This document shows, piece by piece, positions 9,113 through 18,097 of a stretch of DNA of 64,000 nt. The translations under genes were made by a program, and so were the position numbers. The stretch covers positions 1,302,001 through 1,366,000 of the forward strand of contig NZ_NPDM01000001.1 of NCBI RefSeq assembly GCF_002812085.1, written 5' to 3'. Position 1 is the stretch's first letter; the number at the start of each line of letters is the position of its first letter. The DNA comes from Leptospira levettii (GTDB lineage: Bacteria > Spirochaetota > Leptospiria > Leptospirales > Leptospiraceae). The notes under the pieces were generated by a model, which saw nothing but the letters and a program-made list of their open reading frames with translations, was not told the origin of the DNA and searched no databases.

Positions 9113-10150
9113 CTAAAGTTCTGGATTGATGATAAAACGTATCGGATTTCCTTTTTTTTCTTCTAACGCATGTAGATACTCATTTGTATCTTCCAATTTG
9201 TGAATTCCGCTGATGGATTTTGTCAAATTTAGTTTGTTATCTTTATAAAGTTGAATGAGTTCAGGAATGGCCCTTCTATCTGATCCATAGGAACCTGTGA
9301 TTCGGATTTGTCTTTCAATGAGGAAAAATGGCATAGGAATTTCTAGTTTGTTTCTGCCGATGCCAACGAGTACAATCCTTCCTCCACGATTCATTGCACG
9401 GACAGAACTTTCAATATTCGGCATAAAACCTGTAAAATCACATAATAGGTCAATCCCACCAGACTTTTCTTTTAGGACTTTTCCTACCTGCATGTTTTTT
9501 TCGACTAATATGAGTTCGTTGGCACCATATGATTTTGCATTTTCTAAACTTCCACTATCTATATCAATTGCAAAAATTTTACCTGCTCCAAGAGCTTTGG
9601 CTATCGCAACAGCATGGATTCCAAGTCCTCCGCAACCAATGATTGCAACAGTTTCCCCTGCTTTAAGTTCCCCTTGGTATTTGATAGCATGGTACGGAGT
9701 GGAGACAGCGTCAGCAAGGATTGCACCTTCGGCAAAAGGAATTTGATCAGGCAAAATATATAAGTATCTTTCTTCCGTTTGGATGTACTCTGCAAATCCA
9801 CCTCTTTGGTTAAAACCAATCACACCAATATGTTCACAAAGATTTTCTCTTCCCGCCAAACAATGTTTACATTTACCACAAGAGGTGCCGGCACTCACTA
9901 CAACTCGGTCTCCCACTTTCAATTTTGTGATTTGTTCACCGATCTCAGTGACAACACCCGAAGTTTCATGACCAGGGACACATGGAGTATATGTTGCCTT
10001 CATTTTTCCATGTAATATGAGATGAATGTCAGAGCCACATATCCCACATGCTTTTACCTTCACTTTTACTTGGTTTGGGAATAATGGTGGTAAGTCCAAT
10101 TCTTGGATCTCTAAGGATTTAGATCCTTGTGGTAAAACAGCTGCTTTCAT
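9113..10150 (-). CDS. zinc-dependent medium-chain alcohol dehydrogenase
   Basis: A 345-residue MDR enzyme that oxidises alcohols or polyols with NAD(P). Catalytic zinc ligands are in CGICGSD (about residues 36-42) and GHE (about 62-64). The structural zinc cysteines are in CGKCKHCLAGRENLC. The Rossmann motif reads GCGGLGIHAVAIAKALGA, followed by an acidic residue pair (FAIDID) that suggests NAD rather than NADP. It overlaps the upstream gene by four bases (ATGA), so translation is coupled. Substrate is not predictable; sorbitol/threonine dehydrogenase-like enzymes are the closest class. Confidence 0.9.
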   Translation of the reverse strand: MKAAVLPQGSKSLEIQELDLPPLFPNQVKVKVKACGICGSDIHLILHGKMKATYTPCVPGHETSGVVTEIGEQITKLKVGDRVVVSAGTSCGKCKHCLAGRENLCEHIGVIGFNQRGGFAEYIQTEERYLYILPDQIPFAEGAILADAVSTPYHAIKYQGELKAGETVAIIGCGGLGIHAVAIAKALGAGKIFAIDIDSGSLENAKSYGANELILVEKNMQVGKVLKEKSGGIDLLCDFTGFMPNIESSVRAMNRGGRIVLVGIGRNKLEIPMPFFLIERQIRITGSYGSDRRAIPELIQLYKDNKLNLTKSISGIHKLEDTNEYLHALEEKKGNPIRFIINPEL

Positions 10151-10752
10151 AACATAATTCCATCAAGTTCAGATAAGAATTCACTTGTATCGGATTCGTT
10201 TAATTGTTCCAACGTAAGTTCTATCATATCGTTTAAATAATATTTCAGATTTTTGTATTCCAACAAAAACAATTTTAAATTTGTTTTTTCTTCGTCAGTG
10301 AGACGATTTTCCATATTCAATTTACAAAGAGCCAAAACTCCAAATGCAGATTTGAGTTCATCTTGGTTTGATGCAATGGTAAATAATTCACGAATGTCAA
10401 GTTCGACAAAAGTAGGGAGTAAATCGGAAATCAATTCCATGGCACCAATTGGAATGGTACGGTCTAACGATTTGACATAATTCAATAGGACTCGGTAACT
10501 CTTGGAATCGCCAACATAAGACAACAGATAAACCATTCCGGAAAGTAGGACCTTATGGTAACCCCAAGAAAGCCTTCCTGAGTCGGCTTCACGGATAATT
10601 TGGTAAATCATGGCCCAAACGTTTTTATCGTTATTTGCTGCCAATTTCATCAATTCTAAGAGGCGATTTTCCCAGATTGGTTGGTCCATCTCCATTTTTA
10701 ATTGGTCAATGGCTTCTAAGGGAGAATTGGGTAATGATCCTAACTTTTGCAC
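10147..10752 (-). CDS. unknown alpha-helical protein coupled to the alcohol dehydrogenase
   Basis: Starts at GTG (10752) with a strong AGAGGAA site just upstream. The 201 residues are almost entirely predicted helix with Leu-rich segments (LLELMKLAANNDKNVW, LLSGMVYLLSYVGDSKSY), which gives a HEAT/ARM-like impression, but no repeat consensus can be established by eye. There is no signal peptide. The four-base overlap with the dehydrogenase suggests a shared function or complex. No known family recognised. Confidence 0.7.
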   Translation of the reverse strand: MQKLGSLPNSPLEAIDQLKMEMDQPIWENRLLELMKLAANNDKNVWAMIYQIIREADSGRLSWGYHKVLLSGMVYLLSYVGDSKSYRVLLNYVKSLDRTIPIGAMELISDLLPTFVELDIRELFTIASNQDELKSAFGVLALCKLNMENRLTDEEKTNLKLFLLEYKNLKYYLNDMIELTLEQLNESDTSEFLSELDGIML

Positions 10753-10850
10753 AGTTTCCTCTCGACATAATTCTAGAATATGAGACGTATATGTCTTTTC
10801 TTTTTTATCATGCTAATGTTTTCTCTGTACGGCCGAAACTAGTTGCATAG

Positions 10851-11669
10851 ATGAAACGTTTTTCGGTAATACTACTGCTTCTCTTCATTGCAATGGGAGA
10901 GACAACGCCGGACCAATCCAGTTCCAAAGCGACTCAGTTAATTCGTGTTAGCTACGGACTTAAGGATAACTACGAGTTTCTTCGCATTTTAAATTCAACA
11001 ATCAGTAATCGTGGTACTGAAGACCAAAAAAAATACTTCAAACGATGCGTACAACACCACATCGAGTCAGAAATCCTACATTTACAAATGGATTTGGGAA
11101 AATCATACGCAGAACTACGTAGAACCCAAGGTTTACTCATCCAATTGTACATCAATGTTTTGGAAGATGAAATTGAAGAGTTAGAAATTGAGTTAGGAAG
11201 ACTGGCTCGGCTTGCCAACGGAAAAGAAAAAACAGAGACCAAATTGTATTTGAGATTAGGTTATCGTGAAATTGCAGTTGCGAAACAAAAATTAATCATT
11301 GGAAAAAACATTCGTCCATATTTGTATTTGATGAAATTACAGGAGTTGGCCTTTTCATTAAAATCTTTAAAACAAGCAGAGAAATATATTGTTTTGCTTG
11401 GATTGTTACATGACTCCGTAGACGAATTCGATAAAGAAAGTCGCTCTTTCGAAGCGATGGCCAATGAAGTAATTCGAATTATTGTAAGTGATAAAGAGAA
11501 GTATTTACGATTATTGTATGATAGCCATTTTGATTCATATGGATCTCTGAATTATTACGAACAAATTTGGAAACAACCCGATTTACATGAACTAGCATCA
11601 GGAATTCCAAATTTTGATCCTGCTTACTTTCGAAACCCAGAAGAAGCAAAAATTCCAACCTTCAAATAG
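10851..11669 (+). CDS. secreted alpha-helical protein of unknown function
   Basis: A 272-residue protein with an N-terminal signal peptide (MKRFSVILLLLFIAMG). The rest is mostly charged helix, including an acidic coiled-coil-like stretch around residues 100-125 (VLEDEIEELEIELGRL). Only one cysteine (Cys65) is present after the signal. It is the first gene of a tightly packed run; the rhomboid protease gene starts two bases after its stop. Being exported next to an intramembrane protease, it might be a partner or substrate, but that is speculation. No family recognised. Confidence 0.7.
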   Translation: MKRFSVILLLLFIAMGETTPDQSSSKATQLIRVSYGLKDNYEFLRILNSTISNRGTEDQKKYFKRCVQHHIESEILHLQMDLGKSYAELRRTQGLLIQLYINVLEDEIEELEIELGRLARLANGKEKTETKLYLRLGYREIAVAKQKLIIGKNIRPYLYLMKLQELAFSLKSLKQAEKYIVLLGLLHDSVDEFDKESRSFEAMANEVIRIIVSDKEKYLRLLYDSHFDSYGSLNYYEQIWKQPDLHELASGIPNFDPAYFRNPEEAKIPTFK

Positions 11670-11671
11670 TT

Positions 11672-12334
11672 ATGCGATCATTCATTTGGGAATTTCCACT
11701 AACCGCAAGTTTTGCATTATTTTTATTCTTATTGTATCCAACTGTTTCCATTTTTATGCCAAACTTGGTTACGGAATATTTCATAGCGACTCCTGGTGAA
11801 TTCGAGCCAATCAATTGGATCTTATCCACTTTTTTTCATGGATCTGGTGCCCATCTCTTATCTAATTTGTTTTTCCTTTTGTTACTTGGCAGGGTGGTGG
11901 AGAAACGAGTTGGTAAAACAAGATGGTTACTGTTTTATTTTATGGCCGGTTTCCTTTCAGTGTTAGGTGATGGGATTGTGCGAGGTTTTATTTTAGGAGA
12001 TAAAACACCTATTGTTGGTGCGAGTGGTTCAATTTCTGGACTTGCATCTGCGGCTACTTTGTTATCGCCTTTTCGATTTCCAATTTCTAAGACCAAATCG
12101 ATACCTTTTCCTGTATTTTTGTTCGGTTGGATGATGGTATATTCAGATGTAACCAATGTTTTTGCGAGAGATAATGTGGCTCATTGGGCACACTTAGGTG
12201 GTTTTTTCTCAGTATTTGTGACAAGTTATTTATTAGGGGAAAAAGAAAGGCAAGAAATCAGACAAGGCTTTCTTCTCAACTTTACCTTTTTTACATTGAC
12301 TATCATTCTTCTATTTTTTATCAACAATAGGTAA
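11672..12334 (+). CDS. rhomboid-family intramembrane serine protease
   Basis: A 220-residue, six-helix membrane protein. Rhomboids cleave transmembrane substrates inside the lipid bilayer with a Ser-His dyad. The nucleophile motif GASG is at residues 116-119 (Ser118), and the histidine is in AHLGG (His174). The first conserved segment, HGSGAHLLSN, is at residues 56-65 and is the usual oxyanion region with His and Asn. Its stop codon shares one base with the next ATG (TAATG), indicating translational coupling. Confidence 0.88.
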   Translation: MRSFIWEFPLTASFALFLFLLYPTVSIFMPNLVTEYFIATPGEFEPINWILSTFFHGSGAHLLSNLFFLLLLGRVVEKRVGKTRWLLFYFMAGFLSVLGDGIVRGFILGDKTPIVGASGSISGLASAATLLSPFRFPISKTKSIPFPVFLFGWMMVYSDVTNVFARDNVAHWAHLGGFFSVFVTSYLLGEKERQEIRQGFLLNFTFFTLTIILLFFINNR

Positions 12335-13776
12335 TGAATCTAAAATTTAGAGCAAAGGATTATCTCTCCAGTGACTCCTTTGAACCAGCTGAATACGAAT
12401 ACATTGGCAATCAAAAAGACGGATGGGAAATCAAACGAAATGGTGAACCATACCTCCAATTAGGACCAGGCTACATTCCATTAAAAACTATTTCATGTGG
12501 TGTTTGTTCCACTGATATCGATCGGAGATTTTTACCATTTCCTCTCCCACAAATTATCGGGCATGAGGTCTTAGCAGAAGGTCTCGAAGAAAACCAAGGC
12601 AAACAATTCGTCGTTGAGATCAATGACACTTACGAAGCACGAGGGGATAAAGAACCAGATTTATTTTGTAAGGAAGGAATTCCGACACACTCACCGGAAC
12701 GAAGGGTTTTAGGGATCGATCGATTGCCTGGTGGTTTTGGCCCTTATATCCTTGCTCCAATAAACGCAGCTATCAGTTTAGAAGGTGTTTCTCCAAAAGC
12801 GGCTGTCCTTATGGAACCATTTGCAGCAGCCTTACAAGCCATCATAGCTTCGCCTCCGAAAAAAGGAGACCATGTTGCCGTTTTAGGCCCTAGACGATTA
12901 GGGAGTCTAATTCTTGCTGCACTTTCATCCTATCGCAAATCCAATCATGCAGAATTTCGTATAACGGCGATCACACGCCATGACCACTTGGTCAAATTAT
13001 CGAAAGAAATGGGTGCAGATGACGTAATCGATCTTCGCATAACAAATGTAGAAAATCTAAAAAACAAATTTGACATCGTATATGATACAACATCTACACC
13101 ATCAGGTTTTGAGTCTGCTATACAGATCGCAAAAAGAGAAGTACATTTAAAAACGACAAATGGCCAACCAATGGCAGGGATAAATCATTTAACAGAACTT
13201 GTCGTAGATGAATTGTCCATTCTACCATATTCAGAACAAAATACAAAATTCCATTGGGAAAAAGAAACAAGATCTAACAAAAATATTTTTGTTTTCGATA
13301 ATGTTTCAGAAGATGTAAAAGCCAAACTGAAACAAAATTTTACTGTTTATGTAGGGGATGAAAAAACAGCTGAATCAATTTTATCATCAAAAGATTTTTT
13401 AGGTCATTTGCCAAGATTTGATGTAGTCGTTGTATCAAACCCGAGCGAAATTGGATTGGTTATTCGACCAAATCCTAATCATGAAAATTCATTGGTACGA
13501 CCACGGGGGGCAATCCTTGTCGATACAACCAATACCAACCAATGGCCAAGCGATCAAAGTTTGGTAGGTGAATTTTTGAAACAAGGCAAAGAGATTCATA
13601 GTTCACGTTGTGGTGATTTTCATATGGCAATTTCTTTGTTAAGGGAAAATCCAGAAATTACAAAATCTTTAGAGACAAACTTAATTTCACACCGATACCC
13701 TGCTGACAAATTGGAAGAAGCATATAACAAAGCTAAAGATCCATCGAGTGTAAAGGTAGTTGTTGATTTCCAATAA
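12334..13776 (+). CDS. oversized MDR-family zinc dehydrogenase
   Basis: The N-terminal GroES-like half carries CGVCSTD (about residues 50-56) and GHE (about 69-71), the usual catalytic-zinc positions, but the four-cysteine structural-zinc lobe is missing. The nucleotide-binding segment VAVLGPRRLGSLILAAL replaces the normal GxGxxG with GPRRLG. At 480 residues it is about 130 longer than a typical MDR enzyme. The extra material (about 265-395) includes a second strand-like segment, FDVVVVSNPSEIGLVI, before the usual C-terminus. It overlaps the rhomboid stop by one base and is followed four bases later by the next gene. Reaction unknown; a dehydrogenase acting on an intermediate of this cluster is inference. 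Confidence 0.75.
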   Translation: MNLKFRAKDYLSSDSFEPAEYEYIGNQKDGWEIKRNGEPYLQLGPGYIPLKTISCGVCSTDIDRRFLPFPLPQIIGHEVLAEGLEENQGKQFVVEINDTYEARGDKEPDLFCKEGIPTHSPERRVLGIDRLPGGFGPYILAPINAAISLEGVSPKAAVLMEPFAAALQAIIASPPKKGDHVAVLGPRRLGSLILAALSSYRKSNHAEFRITAITRHDHLVKLSKEMGADDVIDLRITNVENLKNKFDIVYDTTSTPSGFESAIQIAKREVHLKTTNGQPMAGINHLTELVVDELSILPYSEQNTKFHWEKETRSNKNIFVFDNVSEDVKAKLKQNFTVYVGDEKTAESILSSKDFLGHLPRFDVVVVSNPSEIGLVIRPNPNHENSLVRPRGAILVDTTNTNQWPSDQSLVGEFLKQGKEIHSSRCGDFHMAISLLRENPEITKSLETNLISHRYPADKLEEAYNKAKDPSSVKVVVDFQ

Positions 13777-13780
13777 CCAT

Positions 13781-16231
13781 ATGACTTCAGAAAAAAATAT
13801 AAAAACATCTCTCGGGCCAACTCTTCATCAAATCGATGAAGGATTATGGGAAATTGACCTAACCAATCTTCGGATTTTTTTCGGACTTTCCATCCTTTCC
13901 CGGACCATTGGTGAGGAGATTGGTAACTTATTACAATCGTTACCTGGTGATTTAGCTTTCACATATAAAATCAATCCAAATATCAATCATGAATTAGTGG
14001 ATATGCATATCCAACATGTTCAAGTTTTTGCAAGAGCTGGAATTTTAAAAGATTGGGTATTATTCAGAGAAGAATTTGAAGAAAATTTACGATTTGTATT
14101 TGGGTCATTCCAACAACAATCTATCGCAAAAAAAATACACCCAGAGTTTTACGGTGAGGATCCAAACAGAAATTCTTCGTTAGCATTATTGTTTCCATTT
14201 GATACTGATTTTGTTCACCCTTCAGGATATTATATTTTGATGGAGAGAGTACAAAGCCAAAGTCGAATCGGAGATTTTTTTCTTCGCATAACGATTGATT
14301 CACAAGAAGATGGATGTTTAAATTTAAAAAATATCCCGCATGAAGTGGTAAGTGATGTACATTCTAGGACGTATATAGCTGGTGCATCAAAGATAAGTGA
14401 GTCTCTAAGTAATGGAATTATCAATGTTGCACAGAAAGGAGAAACATTTTACGAAGAAGAAAATAGCCATTTTAGCAAAGTATTTTCGCAAATCGAAAAA
14501 ACACCTCTTGGGAAATTATCTAATATAAATTTTTATTGGGAAGAACAGTACAGAAATTTAATTATAAGTTCTGATCCAAGTGTTTCATTGTCTATCTTAA
14601 AAAAACTCTTTTTACTTTTAGAAGATTCATCTGCTTCTAAAAAAATAAAAGAAGGAAATACTATAAGAGCCATCATAGGCAAAACATCTATCTATGTAGA
14701 CCTCTCTAGACTTGACAGAGTATTAAACTTTAGTTTTAATCAAAAAAGGACATTAGTAGATCCTAATTTTTATCTAAAAAGAATGCCTATACTTGAAACC
14801 ATTGCAAATGGCAAAGGTCACAAATTTTCATTTGAAGGTGTTCATATCTTTCTAATTCATCACATAACTTCTGAAATTATTTCATTAATTGAAACCTTCA
14901 GAAGACTAAAGGCAAATTCATTAAATGTTGCTTTCGTTAAGTATGGAGGAAATATTCCTCCAGTTTACTTAGATATATTATTAGATATTCCGACAGAAAC
15001 GTTTTACATGGCGGGATTAGAATTTAAACTCACAAAAAATAATACACCTTATTATGGTGTCTCACCTCTTTATAGTGATTTTGATATTCATGCTACATTT
15101 CGGCATAAATTGGAAGAGGCTAAATTGGGATTTTTCGATGCTATGCGAAGATTGTCTACCTATTTGTTTTTAAATCAATTATTGCAACTTGTTGAAAAGA
15201 AGGAAAAAATCATTCTGATAGAAGATGGTGGTTACGTTGCACCCGTACTCAATGAATTTGCATTAAATGATATGACATTTGGTGAGGTCCTTTCTGAATT
15301 TTGGGTCGAAGGTAAAAACAAATCAATACTTGATCGAAAATTTTCGGAAATTTTAAAAGAACATGTGATTGGATCAGTGGAACATACGAGGAATGGTTTC
15401 GACAGACTCACTAAAATAAGAGATGAGAGAAAATCATTAGTTCTGCCTGCTTATTCAATCGCAGTTTCAAACGAAAAAACTTTGGAAGAATCTAAAGAAG
15501 TAGCACGTTCCATCATTAATGCAATAGAGAATACATTACATGGAATTGGTAAAGTTTTATCCAAAAGAAAAATACTCATTCTTGGATCAAAGGGTAATAT
15601 TGGTGGATTTTTAAAGAAATATCTAATCGGTGGTTCGTTACATGAATCAAATTTAGATGTTTTGGAAGTGGATCGTAAATTTGAATTAGAATCAAATTAT
15701 GTAAAAAAATCATTTCAATCAATAACCAAGACAGAATTTTCAAAAATCGATTTAGTAATCGGTCTGACAGGTGAATCTATTTTAGAACCAAAAGACTTTG
15801 AAACTTGGATATTGGAAAGTGAACACAATCAATTGTTTTTGGCTTCAGGTTCGACAAAAACAATTGAGTTTGCAAACTTCATTCAATGGACAAATGAATT
15901 AAATACGATTGAAAAACCTAAATTAAAGGATAAAAATCTTTTCATTTCATTCCAACGAATCTTAGACCCTCAAACACAAATGGATTTAGGTTCAAAAATT
16001 ATTTTTAAAATTCCCGAGATGAACTTAGAAAAAGAAATTTACCTAATCAGTGATGGAAGTCCTGTAAACTTTTTATTTTTTGGTGTACCAACAGAATCTA
16101 TGGATCCGATTATTTCACAATTAGCAAGTGTATCCTTAGGAATGGTAAACCAATACAAGAAGAAAAAACTATTATCTCCAGAGTTATATGCAGTTGATCA
16201 TCAAATCGATGTTTGGGGAAACTTATTGTGA
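13781..16231 (+). CDS. large protein with S-adenosylhomocysteinase-like C-terminal half
   Basis: ATG at 13781 gives 816 residues; an in-frame TTG at 13760 lies inside the upstream gene. The N-terminal half (1 to about 440) is not recognised. The C-terminal half follows the S-adenosylhomocysteine hydrolase order: IEDGG (Asp482, compare LDDGGD), GSVEHTRNG (Glu534, compare GISEETTTG), LPAYSIAVS (compare PAINVNDS), a Rossmann loop GSKGNIGG (602-609, compare GYGDVGKG), VIGLTGES, and ISDGSPVNF (about 757-765, compare LAEGRLVNL). The hydrolase Lys-Asp-Asn catalytic cluster (KSKFDN) is not preserved, so hydrolase activity is doubtful. It may be an NAD-binding relative with another reaction. It overlaps the Nudix gene by four bases (GTGA). 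Confidence 0.65.
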   Translation: MTSEKNIKTSLGPTLHQIDEGLWEIDLTNLRIFFGLSILSRTIGEEIGNLLQSLPGDLAFTYKINPNINHELVDMHIQHVQVFARAGILKDWVLFREEFEENLRFVFGSFQQQSIAKKIHPEFYGEDPNRNSSLALLFPFDTDFVHPSGYYILMERVQSQSRIGDFFLRITIDSQEDGCLNLKNIPHEVVSDVHSRTYIAGASKISESLSNGIINVAQKGETFYEEENSHFSKVFSQIEKTPLGKLSNINFYWEEQYRNLIISSDPSVSLSILKKLFLLLEDSSASKKIKEGNTIRAIIGKTSIYVDLSRLDRVLNFSFNQKRTLVDPNFYLKRMPILETIANGKGHKFSFEGVHIFLIHHITSEIISLIETFRRLKANSLNVAFVKYGGNIPPVYLDILLDIPTETFYMAGLEFKLTKNNTPYYGVSPLYSDFDIHATFRHKLEEAKLGFFDAMRRLSTYLFLNQLLQLVEKKEKIILIEDGGYVAPVLNEFALNDMTFGEVLSEFWVEGKNKSILDRKFSEILKEHVIGSVEHTRNGFDRLTKIRDERKSLVLPAYSIAVSNEKTLEESKEVARSIINAIENTLHGIGKVLSKRKILILGSKGNIGGFLKKYLIGGSLHESNLDVLEVDRKFELESNYVKKSFQSITKTEFSKIDLVIGLTGESILEPKDFETWILESEHNQLFLASGSTKTIEFANFIQWTNELNTIEKPKLKDKNLFISFQRILDPQTQMDLGSKIIFKIPEMNLEKEIYLISDGSPVNFLFFGVPTESMDPIISQLASVSLGMVNQYKKKKLLSPELYAVDHQIDVWGNLL

Positions 16232-16650
16232 GTAAACATGGTTTTTTTCAAATTACCCAAAAGCTCTTTTTAAGAGACGGAAATTCATTACTAGTACTAC
16301 GTGATCAAAAATCTGGTCACGGTGACCTCCCTGGTGGAAGGATGAATGAAGATGAATTTTTTGAAGACTGGATGGAAAGTGTATACCGAGAAATTAACGA
16401 AGAATTGGGTGAAAGTATTAAAATTGATGTTAACCCAAAACCAATTTTTGTTCATAAACATAAGGTTAATGAAGGAAATTTCCCTTGTATCATTATCGCC
16501 TATGAAGCAAAATTAAAACAAGGGAAGGTTCGATTGTCAGACGAGCATGATTATATGGAATGGGTAGACATTCACTCATTTGATCCCAAAACACTTTTTT
16601 CGGAGTATATGTTGGAAGCTGTCCAACTTTATTTAAATCAATATGCATAA
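16228..16650 (+). CDS. Nudix hydrolase
   Basis: The GTG at 16228 overlaps the upstream TGA and gives 140 residues; an in-frame TTG at 16213 would add five. The Nudix box begins in [10 protein letters not shown] and ends in REINEELGE (about residues 35-58), providing the Gx5Ex7REUxEExGU pattern with its metal-binding glutamates. These enzymes hydrolyse nucleoside diphosphates linked to another group (sugars, NAD, CoA and similar). The substrate cannot be deduced, but its place between two NAD-type enzymes and a nitrilase-like protein suggests a role in the same pathway. The stop overlaps the next gene by eight bases. Confidence 0.88.
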   Translation: MSKHGFFQITQKLFLRDGNSLLVLRDQKSGHGDLPGGRMNEDEFFEDWMESVYREINEELGESIKIDVNPKPIFVHKHKVNEGNFPCIIIAYEAKLKQGKVRLSDEHDYMEWVDIHSFDPKTLFSEYMLEAVQLYLNQYA

Positions 16651-17800
16651 TCTCTATGTGCCTCCTTATAAAATTTTTTTATTTATCGTTCTCTTTGGGA
16701 TCGGATATGGTTCCGCAACTTTTATAAAAGAACATGATACAGGCCTTCCAATTCCAAAATTAGAAGTACCAAAATCAGACTTTAGTTTTAACTTTGATTT
16801 TAAATTCGATTTCAATTTTAATTTTAGAAAACCAGAAGTTGATGAAGAAATTCGAAAACCAGAAAAATCATGGAATGATGTAACCATACAAACGAATGGC
16901 ACTGATCGAAAATATGGTAACTTAGTTGGAATTCAGTTAGTATTAAAACCAGAAGACTACGTAAAAGAAGAATGGTGGCGTGAAAGAATCGAAGAAACTT
17001 TAATAAAAGGGAAAACTTCTGGAATTTTTGATCGCAAAACTATTGTTATCTTTCCGGAACATTTGGGATCGGGTCTTGTTTTTCTAAATGAAAAATCAAG
17101 GTTCCTCAATTCTGATACGTTGGAAGATGCTCTCAAAACAAAAGGTGAAAATTTTACCATTAGAGACTTACTATTATCCAAAGCTGAATTGATGTCAGAA
17201 GTGTATGTCAGAACATTTTCGAACTTAGCAAAAGAATTTAATGTCCCTATTTTAGGTGGAACGATTGTCCTTCCAAATCCAAAAATTGTAAAAGGTAATC
17301 TAGTATTAGATCCAAATGGACCTCTTTATAATGTTGCAATTCCATTTTCTGCAGATGGAAAACTGATGGAACCAATTGTGAAAAAATCCATTCTTACAGA
17401 AGATGAACTTAAAGTATATTCTGCTGGAGAATCTAACCAAGATCGTATTTGGATTGTTCCTGGTTGGAAAGTAGCCATTTTTATTGGGCAAGATGTTTTC
17501 GATGCTAGTTTGTATAGTCGCCTAACAGGAAAGGCTATTGATGGATTAATTTCTCCATCCGCCGTGTTTCCGAATATGAAGTGGTCAGATAAAGATTTAT
17601 CGGATTCGAATATTTGGAAACAAGAGGGTATGCCAAAATACATCAAATCGACAAGAGCACAAGACCTGGTCCAAGTGTTTCTATCTGGGCATTTATTTGA
17701 AAATCACTGGAATGGAAAAACTTTCAATTTGAGAGATTTTACTTTTGAAGACCAAGTGATTTCGGTAGAAAGCCCTACAATCTTAAATTTGTACTTTTAA
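16643..17800 (+). CDS. membrane-anchored nitrilase-like protein lacking the catalytic cysteine
   Basis: A 385-residue protein. Residues 9-25 form a membrane anchor, followed by an odd aromatic/acidic low-complexity strip ([15 protein letters not shown], about residues 48-62). The region from about 85 on resembles the carbon-nitrogen hydrolase fold: FPEH (Glu139, the general base position), [11 protein letters not shown] (Lys247/248), then [11 protein letters not shown], where the family's nucleophile Cys (IC.D) is replaced by Gly282. The Lys-to-nucleophile distance of 35 residues matches active nitrilases. It is therefore probably an inactive family member that binds rather than cleaves. Last gene of the tightly packed run; fold assignment is by motif comparison only. 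Confidence 0.6.
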   Translation: MHNLYVPPYKIFLFIVLFGIGYGSATFIKEHDTGLPIPKLEVPKSDFSFNFDFKFDFNFNFRKPEVDEEIRKPEKSWNDVTIQTNGTDRKYGNLVGIQLVLKPEDYVKEEWWRERIEETLIKGKTSGIFDRKTIVIFPEHLGSGLVFLNEKSRFLNSDTLEDALKTKGENFTIRDLLLSKAELMSEVYVRTFSNLAKEFNVPILGGTIVLPNPKIVKGNLVLDPNGPLYNVAIPFSADGKLMEPIVKKSILTEDELKVYSAGESNQDRIWIVPGWKVAIFIGQDVFDASLYSRLTGKAIDGLISPSAVFPNMKWSDKDLSDSNIWKQEGMPKYIKSTRAQDLVQVFLSGHLFENHWNGKTFNLRDFTFEDQVISVESPTILNLYF

Positions 17801-17866
17801 AAATAGATTCGTAATCGATAAAATTAGAGATTTTAATTTTGGCTTTTCCATTAAAATCCGTTTGAC

Positions 17867-18097
17867 ATGGCACCGAATTCACAAAAAATTTTCAGAGTTA
17901 TGCCACAGAAGTCCCTTCCTAAAAACGAATTCTACGTAAAATGCCCATTGTATGCAAAAGGCCTTTCTGTATGTCCAAGTTCGAAGGATCGTTTACAATC
18001 AGAAGATTTGAGTCGATTGACTTCTCATTGTGTTCAGGATTTATATAAGGCTTGTGATATTTTTTCCGCAAAAAAAGAGAAAGAACAAGCGGCTTAA
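17867..18097 (+). CDS. small four-cysteine protein
   Basis: A 76-residue, basic, cytoplasmic-looking protein with cysteines spaced as KCPLYAKGLSVCP and SHCVQDLYKACD. The two pairs could bind a metal or form disulfides, but no known zinc-ribbon or Fe-S spacing is matched. It begins 66 bases after the nitrilase-like gene and ends overlapping the convergent lipoprotein gene by four bases. Unknown function. Confidence 0.55.
   Translation: MAPNSQKIFRVMPQKSLPKNEFYVKCPLYAKGLSVCPSSKDRLQSEDLSRLTSHCVQDLYKACDIFSAKKEKEQAA

Noticed and set aside
10783..10796. Imperfect 14-base palindrome AGACGTATATGTCT between divergent genes
   Set aside because: Six of seven pairs match but the inner part is AT-rich and short, so chance is likely.
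13760..13780. Upstream TTG start for the SAHH-like gene
   Set aside because: It lies inside the preceding gene and has a poorer context than the ATG at 13781.
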